Shown piece by piece: positions 47,884 through 58,373 of a DNA stretch of 64,000 bases. This DNA is from Sequoia sempervirens (taxonomy: Eukaryota > Streptophyta > Pinopsida > Cupressales > Cupressaceae). The position numbers were made by a program, and so were the translations under genes. Under the pieces are notes generated by a model. It made no database searches and was not told where the DNA came from. It was given only the letters and a program-made list of their open reading frames with translations. Location: positions 124,169,760-124,233,759 of the forward strand of contig VDFB02252616.1 of NCBI GenBank assembly GCA_007258455.2, read 5' to 3'. The first letter of the stretch is position 1. The number at the start of each line of letters is the position of its first letter.

Positions 47884-49824
47884 TTAATCCAATGAACCAT
47901 CTAGGTATGCTCTGCTCTTTATTGTGTCTAGTATTGCTTCATGGTCAGACTCACGGACCTTCCACAAGACCTTGTTTAAAGGTCTACCACCATATTTGGT
48001 CAAATGAACATTGGATTCCATGACAAGGTTCAAGTGATGAAGAATCTTACGATGCGTTTCAAAGTCCTAAAACAACCAATGTTTAACACTCTTATGTGGG
48101 TACCTTCTAAGCCACGTTCCAGTAACAACAATTGAGCCTAAAGGGTATTCGATGTTTTCTCCATCTATAACTGGGGCCTCCAATTTATTTTTGGCCTCAA
48201 CACAATGACACAAGTAATATTTTGTTCCCTCTTTGTTGTTTTCATCTACAATAACTACATAAAATTTCCCTGCATTGATATGTGCAACAAATCTCTCAAA
48301 ATTATTCAACACTATGAATACACTAAAAAGTAATATAACAATATAGAATTTCAAAAACTAAGCAAGAAAATATATTACTTGGTTGAACTAAATTTGATAT
48401 GTGGTCAAAGTCAACCGATGATTCCTTTTGTGTCAGTTCCAATGCTATCAGAGGGAAATGCATGTGAAGTAGGCTAAGATAACTTGTCAACCATTTGTCA
48501 ACCCACCCCCTTGACTCACAATCATTCCAAGCCTACATTATACATGAAGAACAAAAACATGCCATCTTTCGTGTATGAATACTCCATGAACCTGCACTTG
48601 AGCTAAATAGAGAGTGTGGCTCACTCAATCCTATTAGTGTACAACAATCCTCATATGGTGCAATATTAGTATCATCCATCAACCAAAAATACCTATGAAC
48701 TGAAGACGTACTTTCATTACTTGGACCCATCAAAGCATTACACCACTCGACAATTGATCTTGCATCTGTCAACTTTGCACTGTCTTTATACTTTAACTCT
48801 TCTAGGGCTAATACTCTTTTCACGCATGCTCCTACACCATCATGCTCCACCTTTCCATGTCCAACCTCAAAAAATTTACACATATGACATACACCTATAA
48901 TGACATGCATTATGCTCAACTAGTAGAACATGCACGAGTTCTTGAACTGTGTTGCACAATTATCTGACCATATTATATGTCGACCGTATGTTATGCCTCT
49001 CTAATCCAAATCACTATAGAACATCTAGAAGCATCCTTACATGAACTCTGGAGAATGTGTGTGATCATCACTAATATAAAAGTGATACTCCCTCAATACC
49101 TTCGTTTGGTCCTATGTACTATCAATTGCATGAATGAATGCTATTTGCACAAATATCGAAACCTATTTGGAGTTGTAATATTGTGACTGCACCTCACACT
49201 ATGGTTGTAAATTGTAGTTCTCTACAAATTCAACCATTGATACTATACTACCAACTGGAAAGGTTTCCTTGCATAGCTTGAATTGCATGTCCAGCCATCG
49301 GGCTCAATGGGTATGCCTTCCATACTCATACACTATATTGTCACAAAACATGGACATAAACTGATACACTGGAATCTTCTAAATCACCAAATCACACCTT
49401 TTTTCTTGAGACCCATCTTCTGTAGTGTATACCACCATTTTATACTTCCAGAACTCTACTAGTTTTTGTCCCACCTCATCTGTGCTTTTCATATGTTGAC
49501 ATATTGGCATACGCTACAAGTCACTATAACGCTCGCATGAACCATCCAAGCATGTTGTCCTATAGAATATTTTTCCATCATCTATTTCACATAATTTTTT
49601 TGATAAGAACTCTCTTGAAGATTTTGGTGGGGCTTCTATGCCACAATCATGCAAAACATTGTTAGTATGCAAATCACAACATATAGAACAATAAACATCA
49701 TAATGGTTAGAGAATTCAATATGTAGTCTACAACAACAAGTAATGTGTATGTGATTTATCTTGACATAAAAAGGTTTAAGCATTTCAAAATATATTTGAA
49801 AAATACTAATTTGAGGATAATCCA
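47884..49824 (-). pseudogene. Transposase-like gene of element B, N-terminus lost in the gap
   Basis: Reading from the gap: a Cys/His region (C-C-C-R-L-H, C-S-I-C-C-D-L-H, H-D-C-G-I, then F-Y-R-T-T-C-L-D-G-S-C) at about 49510-49750; VSMVEFVENYNLQP; KVLREYHFYISDDHTH; IIWSDNCATQFKNSCMF near 48940-48990; FFEVGHGKVEHDGVGACVKR near 48850; and ARSIVEWCNALMG. An intron (48270-48378) leads to the C-terminal domain (FYVVIVDENNKEGTKYY, YPLGSIVVTGTWLRRY, HLTKYGGRPLNKVLWKV) and a TAA at 47884. Asp and the G-H-G-K block are kept, unlike copy A, but several codons where A has Gln are TAG or TAA. Presumed DDE-type DNA transposase; family unresolved. Confidence 0.75.
48270..48378 (-). other. Intron in the transposase-like gene B
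   Basis: The minus strand starts GTAATATA after ...LVQP and ends AATGCAG before KFYVVIV. Position and phase equal those of the gene A intron. The open frame reaching 48354 therefore begins inside the intron and its first 27 residues are not protein. Confidence 0.75.
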
Positions 49825-49924
49825 NNNNNNNNNNNNNNNNNNNNNNNNNNNNNNNNNNNNNNNNNNNNNNNNNNNNNNNNNNNNNNNNNNNNNNNNNNNN
49901 NNNNNNNNNNNNNNNNNNNNNNNN
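49825..49924. other. Assembly gap of exactly 100 N
   Basis: 100 unknown bases, a conventional spacer for a gap of unknown length. It lies beside a long CT-rich simple repeat, the likely cause. The N-terminal part of gene B should lie in or beyond it, so true distances across this point are uncertain. Confidence 0.98.
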
Positions 49925-50745
49925 CTCCCACTCTCTCCCACTCCCTCTCTCTCCCAATCTCTCATGTTCCTCCCTCCCACCCCCTCTCTCTCTCTTAGGT
50001 CTCTCCCTCTGGAAACCTACCTAGGTAACTCTCTCTCTCTATCTATCCCTCCCACCCTACCTAGATAAGTCCCTCTCACTCCACCCCTCTTTCTTTCCCT
50101 TTATTAGGTTACTCCCTCTCACAACATCTCCCTCTCTTAGGTCTCTCACTCACACTCCCTCTCTCTCCCACTCTGGACCACTCTCGCATTCCCTCTCACT
50201 ACCTATCTCTCAAGTCTCTCCCTCTCACCCCCCTCACACTCTCAAGTCTCTCCCTTTGGCACCCTACCTACATAACTATCTCTTTCTCTCCGTCTCTCTC
50301 TCACCCCCTCTCTCTCTCCCTCTCTCTCATCCCACCCCCTCTCTCTCTCTCACTCCCTTTATCCCTCCCACCCTACCTAGCTAAGTCCCTCTCACTCCAA
50401 CCACTTCTCTCCCACTCCCTCTCTCTTAAACTCTCACTTTATCCCTTTATCCCTCACACTCTCATGTCCCTCCCTTCGGTACCCTACCTTCATGACTCTC
50501 TCTTTCTATCCATCTCTTTCTCTCCCTCTCTCTCAATTCTCTCTCTCCCACCCCCTCTCTCTCTCACTCCCTTTATGCCTCCCACCCTACCTTACTAAGT
50601 CCCTCTCACTCCAACTCCTTCTCTCCCACTCCCTCTCTCTTAAACTCTCACTTCCACCCCCCCTCTCTCTCTCTGCCTCCCCCTCCCTGTCTCCCTCTCT
50701 CTCCCACCCTACCTAGAACCCTTTAGATCTCTCTCTCTCTCTTAA
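49925..50745 (+). repeat. CT-rich low-complexity tract (CTCTCTCCC)
   Basis: Nearly pure pyrimidine on the plus strand for about 800 bases, with the loose words CCCTCTCTCTCCC, CCACCCTACCTAG and AAGTCCCTCTCACTCCA recurring at longer spacing. Open frames here are Leu/Ser/Pro artefacts. Confidence 0.9.
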
Positions 50746-50764
50746 AATTATCCCTTCCTCTAAA

Positions 50765-50955
50765 GACATACATAAATACATACATACAAGCATACATGTA
50801 CATGCACATATATACAATCTTACATACAAGTAGGCATACATACAATATACATGCATTGATACATACAAGCATACATACATACATACATACAAGCATACAT
50901 GTGCATACAAACATACAAATATATAAACATACATTCAATATGCATTTAACATAAA
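50765..50955 (+). repeat. CATA tetranucleotide microsatellite
   Basis: Runs of CATACATACATACAAGCATA and CATACATGCAT-type words for about 190 bases. Minus-strand open frames are Cys/Tyr/Val-rich artefacts. Confidence 0.9.
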
Positions 50956-50959
50956 GCAA

Positions 50960-51165
50960 GACATAATGCCAGCGCGTTATACCACAATCACATTATGTCT
51001 TGCTAGACATGCTCCCCACAAACAAAAACCATGTCAAAATTGACATATAACGTTCAGAGCGTGTTGTAACACACTCGCATTATATCTTGCTTTGGGAATT
51101 CCTGAGCCTTAAGATTGGTATTTGCCTTGGAATACCAACCCAAAGGCTTGGAGGGAATTCCCAAC
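50960..51165. repeat. Palindromic blocks and a hairpin at the upstream side of gene B
   Basis: 50965-51095 contains GCGCGTTATACCAC, CACATTATGTCTTGC, AGCGTGTTGTAACACAC and CGCATTATATCTTGC, related to the block at 38640-38705. Directly after it, 51091-51161 can fold: TTGGGAATTCCTGAGCCTT on one side pairs largely with AAGGCTTGGAGGGAATTCCC on the other, about 35 bases per arm with some mismatches. Confidence 0.65.
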
Positions 51166-52264
51166 GACTAGAGATGTGTTTTTGCAATTTTTACAATATT
51201 TCACACAATCGGGTTCATGCTCACTGTTACAATTGCACGTGGTTCAATATTAGACAAATCGAACATCTGGGTAATGTTAGGTTCTCTCTTAGCTATCCAA
51301 CGATGTAATTTTTTTCACTTTCTAACAATGTTAAGCCGTTCATCCATAATTTATTTTGTTTGTATGTCTCTTTTTTGGGAAAAAGTAGTGTTTGGTGTTT
51401 TTTCATTATAAATTAACTGTTCATCGAAATTTCAAATAAATTACATTTTTAGAAACTAGATTCTATCCTAAATTTTTTTATTTTTTTTTTAAAATTAGTT
51501 TCCACAATTTGTAGGGGTAGCATGGCGAAAATTATGTTTTTTAGGAAGTGTCCACTTCAAAAATTAGTAAAAAATAAAATATTCATTAAAAATTTACCAG
51601 AAAAATCGTGCATCAACTACATACTATTACCTAACTTCTAACCATAGCAATTTTAAAAATACTAAAAAAAATTTCACCGTACGAGGGTCATACAAGAGTT
51701 GCTATGTTATGTTTTTTCTGAAAAAATAACACCAATTTTTGTACATCCCTCATTTGAACCCCTTAATCTCAACCATTTTCAAAATAAATTAGTAGTTTAG
51801 AAAGTAGACTCAGAGCACTTGAATCCTTCTTTTTGTTCCATCTCAAAATTTTGAGTGTAAGTATCTTCAATTTCATGTCCAAGGTCAATATTTTCTGATT
51901 TTAGAAAAAAAGTGGCCACCTAAGCCCCCTTTTTGGAAACCATCTTGGTGCACTTACCCAGAATACAATTCAAGGTTCACTTTTTTGTTTCTATTCAATA
52001 TCTTTAGGTTTCATTGCATTTTTTCATCTATTTCTACAATTCTTCATTTCTACTATTACAAGAAATAAAATGCTTAAAATGTTAAATAAATAAGAAAAAA
52101 CATGCTAAAATCAATTCTTCTAATGACGATTTCAATAAAAAATGAAAAAATTCTAAAAAGTGGGGGTGGATGCGTACTTGGAGGCTAGTTTTTTTAGTTG
52201 TTGTCACCCACAAACTTGGGATACCATGCACAGTGAAAATGAAGTTTTGTTTGTTTTTAAAAAT
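51166..52264. other. Non-coding 5' flank of element B transposase side
   Basis: AT-rich. Read on the minus strand, 51780-51963 begins GGGTAAGTGCACCAAG and shares ordered words with 25490-25620 of element A. No gene seen. Confidence 0.45.
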
Positions 52265-52525
52265 AAAATACCATTACAAAATGAGATCTCGATTATTACA
52301 AAATAGGATCCCAATTATTACAAAATGGGATCCCAATTTTTATAAATCGAGATCCCATTCCATGTCCATCGATGTAGGACCCTTTAACAAATGAGATCCC
52401 AATTTTTAAAAAGTGGCATCTCGTTTGACATTTAGGCTCAGGATCCCGAAGCTAAACGGGATCTTGATTTTTAAAAATTAGGAACCCATTTATAAAAATC
52501 GGGATCTCATTTTTGCAATGCTGAT
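52265..52525 (-). repeat. Cluster of GGGATC/GATCCC words, element B
   Basis: About ten words such as AAAATGGGATCCCAATT, GAGATCCCATT and AACGGGATCTTG in 260 bases, mostly set in AAA/TTT runs. Counterpart of 26330-26530. In B the cluster lies outside the word GGGTAAGTGCACCAAG at 51963, whereas in A it lies inside the left edge, so the exact relation to the element end is unclear. Confidence 0.75.
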
Positions 52526-52604
52526 TTAGTTTTTTTGGCTAAGGCAAAAAATTCCACGTTTGGTGGACTCAACTTTGTGCACTTACCCACCATAGCATTA
52601 TGAC

Positions 52605-52880
52605 CTACTTCTAGAGCACGTTTCTTCACACATCTCTCAAAGTTAGCCAAATTAGTTCCATCTTTAATATCCATGAACAAGCATTAACTATCTTCATCAT
52701 CCCCATAATCAGATTCGTCATTGGATATATTGGCATCTTCTCTAACATAATAGCTTTTCTTAATTGCTTTACCCTTGTTTTCTTTGTTCTTATCATTCAA
52801 AACTCTATTTGGACATCTTAAAGTATAATGACCTATCTTACCACAACTAAAACATTTGAAAGGTAACTTACCTCATGAAA
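52605..52880 (-). pseudogene. Copia-type Gag zinc-knuckle fragment
   Basis: The minus strand reads FKCFSCGKIGHYTLRCPNRV (a CCHC zinc knuckle), then a Lys-rich and Asp-rich stretch (NKENKGKAIKKSYYVRE, NISNDESDYGDDED), a stop, then CLFMDIKDG and ERCVKKRALEVGHNAM. This is the Gag-to-protease linker of a plant retroelement, probably copia. Element B's outer edge interrupts it. Confidence 0.7.
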
Positions 52881-53310
52881 CAACAAAAAATAGGGTGTTG
52901 ATGATTGTGATTAAAAATGTGGGGTGAGAGACCTATTTTCCTCTATTTCATTAGGAAATGAGATCCCCACAAAAAAATAACTACAACCCTTAGGTGAATC
53001 AACTCAATGTGAGAATTTTTAGATTTCCTTATGCTTTGAGGATGGGGGTCAAGGTCAAACAACACTTTTGGAAGAAAAAATAAAAATAGAAAATCAACTA
53101 AATTATGCCAATTTAAACTTGAAACAATAATATGAAACTCAATATTAGTAGAACCAAAAAATAGATTACATATCTGAGAAGGGCATAAAGGTATTTACTA
53201 GTCACCAACAGTTTCCAAGTGTCACCAGTGTATGAATTTACAATTGGTTGTATATTTTTGTAAGGGCAATCAGGATAATTAAAAACATCTTGCACTTGCT
53301 AGACTTTAGG
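52881..53310. other. No recognisable feature
   Basis: AT-rich spacer between the Gag fragment and the second 360-bp array. An open frame at 53113-53295 has no recognisable content. Confidence 0.45.
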
Positions 53311-53314
53311 GTGA

Positions 53315-53990
53315 TCATATGCTTTTTGTGTGAAAAACTCAGACTTCTCAATTTTCATGTGAATGTTTCTCTTTTTGATTGTTTTGCATGCCATCATAAG
53401 GGATTGATCCAGTTGAACGTAGCTTAGAGTAATTTGACATGTTTGGGTGCGAAAGAGGAACATGCCTAGCATAAATGTACCTATTGGGACATGTTGAAAT
53501 AGTCTGTTTGGTCACACGAGTTGCAGAATGAAAGTTGCACCACTTTGCAACTTTACACTACTTGTATTTGACATTTTTTTATCAAGTAAAAAACTAGACA
53601 CCACAGGAAAATGACTTTGAGATAACAAAAAACAAGAGAGGTTATTATAGAGGGGCCCAACGTAATCCCATAGGCTCAAATGAAGAGCTTGTAAGCATCA
53701 CGATTTCTGATTAATAGCCCATCAAAGATTGCAACCATTTTGCACTTTGGACCCTTAAGGGATTGAGTCGGTTGAACATAGTTCAAAGTGATTCAATGTG
53801 TTTGGGTGTGAAAGATGACCATGCCTAGCATAAATATACCCATCCAGATGTGATGGAACAGTTTGTCTGGTCACATGAGTTGTAGAATGAAATTTGCACC
53901 ACTTTACAACTTTACATTGCTTATATTTGACACTTTTTCTATCAAGTGAAACTAGACATCATGGGAAAATGACTCCGAGATAACAAAAAC
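53315..53990 (+). repeat. Second copy of the 360-bp repeat, about two units
   Basis: Lead-in text (CATATGCTTTTTGTGTG, TTGTTTTGCATGCCATCATA) matches 42875-42960. Units start at about 53400 and 53758 and carry GAAAGAGGAACATGCCTAGC, CACCACTTTGCAACTTTACA and GAGGGGCCCAACGTAAT. It ends mid-unit near 53990, before the usual AGAGAGGTT. Confidence 0.9.
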
Positions 53991-54582
53991 CAAGAATTTA
54001 TATTGTTTAAGATTTTTTATGCTACTATCTAAAGATAAATTCCTTATTTTTTGGCCCAATAATATTAGTTGAGAAAATTGAATGTAAATTGTTAGAAATT
54101 CAACTTACATTATCCATTTACATTACAAATTTAAGATTGAATGCTCTCTCTCAAATACACTCATATGTTGTTGCCATTTGAAACTTTGTATGAAAATCTA
54201 TGAATATCATTACATGAGTTTGCATCTTTTCATCCTTGATATCATCTGCACTCAAAATAGATTATAAAATAGCTTATAGCATATGTTGTATTGGTTTTGC
54301 TCTATGTGGACAAGCTTCTTCAATTGAATCGGGTATCTATTAAGTTGTTCCCACTATTTTGATATTCTTTTATTCCAGGCTTCAAAATTCAATTTCCATA
54401 ACATGGTATTGTCATTACTTGCTCTCTCTTTTTCCAGACTTTGTACCAAAAAATGTGTTGTTCTTTTCACCAGTCTTATTGTGTAGGGTTTGTTTTTTTA
54501 ATTTTTTTCTTCTTGAAAAATCATATGGATTGCACTATTCTTGAAGCTACTTTCCAACCAAGAGCAATAAGTTATTTTTACT
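53991..54582. other. No recognisable gene
   Basis: AT-rich sequence to the left of the next LTR-like start. No domain or repeat found. Confidence 0.45.
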
Positions 54583-54873
54583 TGTAGACACCTAAAAAAT
54601 TATCATTAGGCCTATGAATTAATTATATCCAATTTTTCATCTTTGATAATTAAATAATTAACATAATTATTTAATTATTATCTAACGTCACAAAATATTC
54701 TATTAATTAAATAATCTAAATTATTTAATTAATTCCTTTTATCCTTCTATGTGTTCTTTTGATTAACTAAATAAATTGTTATTTATTTAATTACGTCATT
54801 AATATCTTTGACCTCTATAAATAAGAAAATTTATATTTATTTAATTATTTATCATTTTCCACTATAATTAAAT
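54583..54873 (+). repeat. Left part of an LTR-like sequence split by gypsy-2
   Basis: Begins TGTAGACACCTAAAAAATTA, an LTR-like start with AT-rich ATTTAATTA words. A CTCTATAAATAAG word near 54820 could be a TATA box, but the better candidate is in the right part. The TAAAT target duplication shows this piece was continuous with 63553 onward before gypsy-2 arrived. Confidence 0.5.
54869..54873. repeat. Target site duplication of gypsy-2, left copy (TAAAT)
   Basis: Matches 63548-63552 exactly and fixes both element ends. Confidence 0.9.
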
Positions 54874-56011
54874 TGTAGATAGGGAAATAAAATCAAAGGT
54901 TTAAATGCATTGAAGACAATAAGCAAATTAAATCCTATCAAGTGCCATGAAGTACAAACTAGAATGAAAAATAAGAATAATAAACAAATAACATGCAAAC
55001 CGATTTTCAAACTAGTGTTGATTGATCTCCATGGCTCTTCTCCACCTGCACAAGGATGCAAGATTTCGAAGGTTGAATGTTGGAGGAATGTTGGTTGCTC
55101 AATTCTACAGCATAATAATATGGTAAAGGTTTGAAGGAGAATGATGGATGAAAGATAGAATATTTGAAGAATAATTTTGACAGAGTGAGGATACTTAAGA
55201 ATCAACCCCCTAAATGAATTGTGAGAGGTTGTATTTATAGAGTTTTCAAAAGCTTCTGATTGGCTGATATGATCAATGGCTATGATAATTCTTGACAGAT
55301 CAAATGGTCGAAGATGGATGAAAATGAAGAGAAAATAGAAGAAAACCTGAAAACAAGATTTTTCTATTTTTACGAAAGAGAAGAAGATAAGAAGATAAGA
55401 AATCATCTTTCTTTAAAAGAATAAAAGAAATATTTAAAAGCTGATAAATAATGAATTAAAAATTCAATTATTTATTTGTGGATGAAATTCAACTTTTTCT
55501 TAATTAAATGAAATTTTAAAAGATTTTAGAAAAGAAAGTTTGTGATAAGAAGAAAGCTTTAATCAGGATTTTTGAAAAAAGCAAAAGATCTCATATTTAA
55601 ATAAAATATTTAATTATGATATGAGAAGAAAACAGAAGATAATAAAATATCTAGTTGTGATTTAGAAAGAAAGCATAAAATCTTTAATTAAATAAGGTTT
55701 ATTTAATTAAATCACATTTATGAAATTAATTAAATGAAATATTTAATTAATTAGAAGAAGAATTTAAAATAGAAGAAAGAAATATTTAAACTTAATTAAA
55801 TCAAAGATTTAATTTAAATTTAAACAATGATAATTAATTTAAATAAATAAAATGTATTTATTTAATTATGAAGGAAGAATAAGATGAATGAACAATATAA
55901 TTAAATTAATTAAATTTAATCATATGTAGAGGATTTTTAGAAAAATAATTAAATAATAAATATTTAATTAATTGCTAGGATTATAGACATGACCATTTTT
56001 ATGCGTATACA
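54874..56011 (-). repeat. 3' LTR of gypsy-2 (1.14 kb)
   Basis: Begins TGTAGATAGGG and ends GCGTATACA on the plus strand. It has the intact, empty site ATATGTAGAGGATTTTT near 55921-55938 that is split by the SINE-like insertion in the other LTR. Confidence 0.93.
55232..55266 (-). promoter_or_regulatory. LTR promoter: TATA box and CCAAT box
   Basis: Read on the minus strand, AGCCAATC (55258-55266) lies about 20 bases before CTATAAATA (55232-55240). The same pair occurs in the other LTR. Spacing and order fit a pol II core promoter driving the minus-strand element. Confidence 0.7.
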
Positions 56012-56025
56012 TTTTGCCCCTCTTT
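56012..56025 (-). other. Polypurine tract of gypsy-2
   Basis: The minus strand reads AAAGAGGGGCAAAA immediately before the LTR start TGTATACGC. Confidence 0.85.
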
Positions 56026-58370
56026 GAAGTGATGTGTAAAATGCATTGCTTCAAAGAAAATAATTTTTGCCCCTGATATGTTTTTGATTTTTGATGTTGA
56101 TGATGCCCCCTCGAGAGGATAGGTGGGTTGGACAAACACAAGTATTCTCTCAAAATGAAATGAAATGATAAAGGAGGGATAAGTTGAATGATGCAAGAGA
56201 GAATGTGGATGAAGGAGATGAAAGGATGCGCTATGTTGCAATGAAAGTGAGCAACCATGATGTTTGATATAGCACTAGACGTTATGCACCAAGGTATAAG
56301 GACCAAGATGACGATGCGTCTCATGCCCCAGCGTAATACAACCTTGTCTAGATGTATGAAGAAGTAAACTTAGAGCATTAAAGTCCTAATGCACAAAAGG
56401 TATTATGTGACCTTAGATGCAAAGGATAATGCAAAAAGATATTCCAACACACACAAGATATGAATATTAGCTGGAATGATATGGATTTGATATGTAAATG
56501 CAAGATAAAATGATAACAAACACAAGCAAGCAAGCAAGCATGCACAAATGATACAAAAACAAACAAGACATTGCCCCTATCAAGCTGTAAACCATTGATT
56601 GATTGATTGATTGATGATGATGATAGTGTTGTCATTGTTGGGAAGCGATATATCCCTAGAGCAACACAAGGATGGTGATAATTGATTGGTTGATTGGTTG
56701 ATTTGGTTTATGACAAGATTAGGATCAAGACCAAAGGATGTGATTGGATAATTTGACAAAATTGATTAACTTGATTGGTATGGATTAAGGATTGACTTGC
56801 ATTTGGATTATTGCTCAGAATGATTGAAGATGATTTGATTGATTTGAAGAAAATATTTGTAATGATATGATGATTTATTGGATGATAGGACGTGATGAAT
56901 TATATAGAAGAATTGATGTGATTGGAATGATTTAGGTTGAAGTGATTTGATTAGATAATCGACTGATTGAATTGAAGAATTGATTTAATTGGAATGATTG
57001 TGATTGAGTGGATTGGTTGCAATGGTTTTGATGAAGATGATTGATTTGGTGGAATGGTTGAATGATTGGATAGAAGAATTGATGTGATTGAAATGATTTT
57101 ATTGCTTGGATTTTTGTTGGATATTTGATTTTTTTTGTATTTTTTCAGGACTTTTTCTGAGTTTTGAATTTTTTCAGGACTTTTTCTGATTTTTTTGTAT
57201 TTTTGAAATGTTTTGATTTTTTGGTGTTTTGAGATGTTTTGATTTTTTTTATTTTTTAGAATATTTTGATTTTTTTTTGTATTTTTGAGAATATTTTGAT
57301 TTTTTGGATTTTTGAGAATATTTGGAGGTGTCAAAGGATGAAAATTTGAGTAGCCTTTGTGCTAGATACCAATGACAAGGGGAAAACCAAGGCTAGGTGC
57401 AAGGAGATAAAGGGGATTGATGGATGAAAGGGTGGGTGATGGGATAAGGGATAAAAGGCTCATGATATATGGATGGATGGAAAGGATAAGTCATAGTGAA
57501 TGAAATGGATGTATGCATCATAAGAGAGCAAGGATGTGATTTCCAAAGACTACGTTGCATAGGAATAACACGCCCCATTCTAGGTACAAGACTTAGGATG
57601 TTTCTAGACAAAGCTTATGGCAACAGAATAATGATAGGCTTGTTTGGAAGGATGAGGTATATCAAAAGATATCCAAAGCATGTTTCAACATTTTGCCCCT
57701 ATATCTTAATCAAGATCAAAAGAAGAAGGGCGGATGAATGGACTCAATATAATAGGTATGTATGATGGCTAAAGATGGTAGGTAGGATGGAAATGATATG
57801 ACATGAAAATGATAGGTTGGATAGATAAGACATTGTGCCCCCAAGTGTAAGTGACATAGAAGATCAACCTACACATGATGTGTATTTGCTAGGTTTTCAT
57901 CATGGTACTTATCCAGGGCGCCTGTTTACCCGGTTTTCACCATTGGACGAAAGGATTTCTCTTTACTTTTTTTTGTTGACTTTTTGACTTTTTGACTTTT
58001 CAACTTTTGGATAGGAGGGACCCAAGTTTCTAGTTCCATGAAAGGTGGTAGTCTCACTAGATATGGAGGTCATTGCATTGACCATGTCAAATGTCATTAT
58101 GCTCATAAATGTTGGTAAGGGATGACATGAAAGGGATGGATTAGGTGGATGGCAGATTATGAAAGACTTATGTAAGAATGGATGGGGAATAGTGGATGAT
58201 GATGTGGACTGAATAGGACTTATACAAAAGGATGGATGAAAGGTTTATACAAAAGCATGGACCATAGGGAGGTGGTTGGGAAGATATGTAGGATAGTAGT
58301 TGAAGGATGGGGAGATGGAGGTATATGGGATTGTTGTGAAATGGAAGGGAACCATGACCAATGGTTGCAC
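56026..58370 (-). other. Non-coding 3' internal region of gypsy-2
   Basis: No sustained reading frame in the element's direction. Contains TTGATTGATTGATTGATGATG and many GATTGAAT words (56590-57110) and T-rich runs with TTTTTCAGGACTTTTTCTGA repeated near 57130-57190. Open frames here (for example 56951-57334, Asn/Lys-rich) arise from these simple repeats. Confidence 0.55.
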
Positions 58371-58373
58371 ACA

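Larger units (their letters stand above)
38705..52604 (-). mobile_element. Element B: putative two-gene DNA transposon, opposite orientation to A
   Basis: ORF2-B on + (38831-41295) and the transposase-like gene on - (47884 to the gap at 49824) face each other, the layout of element A read from the other side. The right edge is placed at about 52604, where a retroelement zinc-knuckle frame resumes; the minus strand there starts GGGTAAGTGCACAAAG. A second, similar word (GGGTAAGTGCACCAAG, minus strand near 51963) could be the true terminus instead. The left end is not resolved. Between the genes sits a 2.5-kb tandem array, so B has grown by internal repeats. Confidence 0.55.

Noticed and set aside
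48067..48354. 95-codon frame as a separate membrane protein (hydrophobic start MKFYIVILLFSVFIV)
   Set aside because: The hydrophobic start is intron sequence; the rest is the C-terminal exon of gene B, as shown by alignment with gene A.
49514..50068. Open frames running through the N gap
   Set aside because: The translation through unknown bases is meaningless and the right part is CT-repeat sequence; only the 49514-49824 part is real (gene B).
50713..50959. Cys/Tyr/Val-rich minus-strand frames
   Set aside because: They are direct translations of the CATA microsatellite.
54852..55406. 184-codon minus-strand frame, repeated as 244 codons at 61868-62602
   Set aside because: It lies in both LTRs of gypsy-2 and runs across the LTR promoter; the near-identity is due to LTR identity, not protein selection. 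Its composition (Phe/Ile/Leu-rich) fits reverse-read AT-rich DNA.
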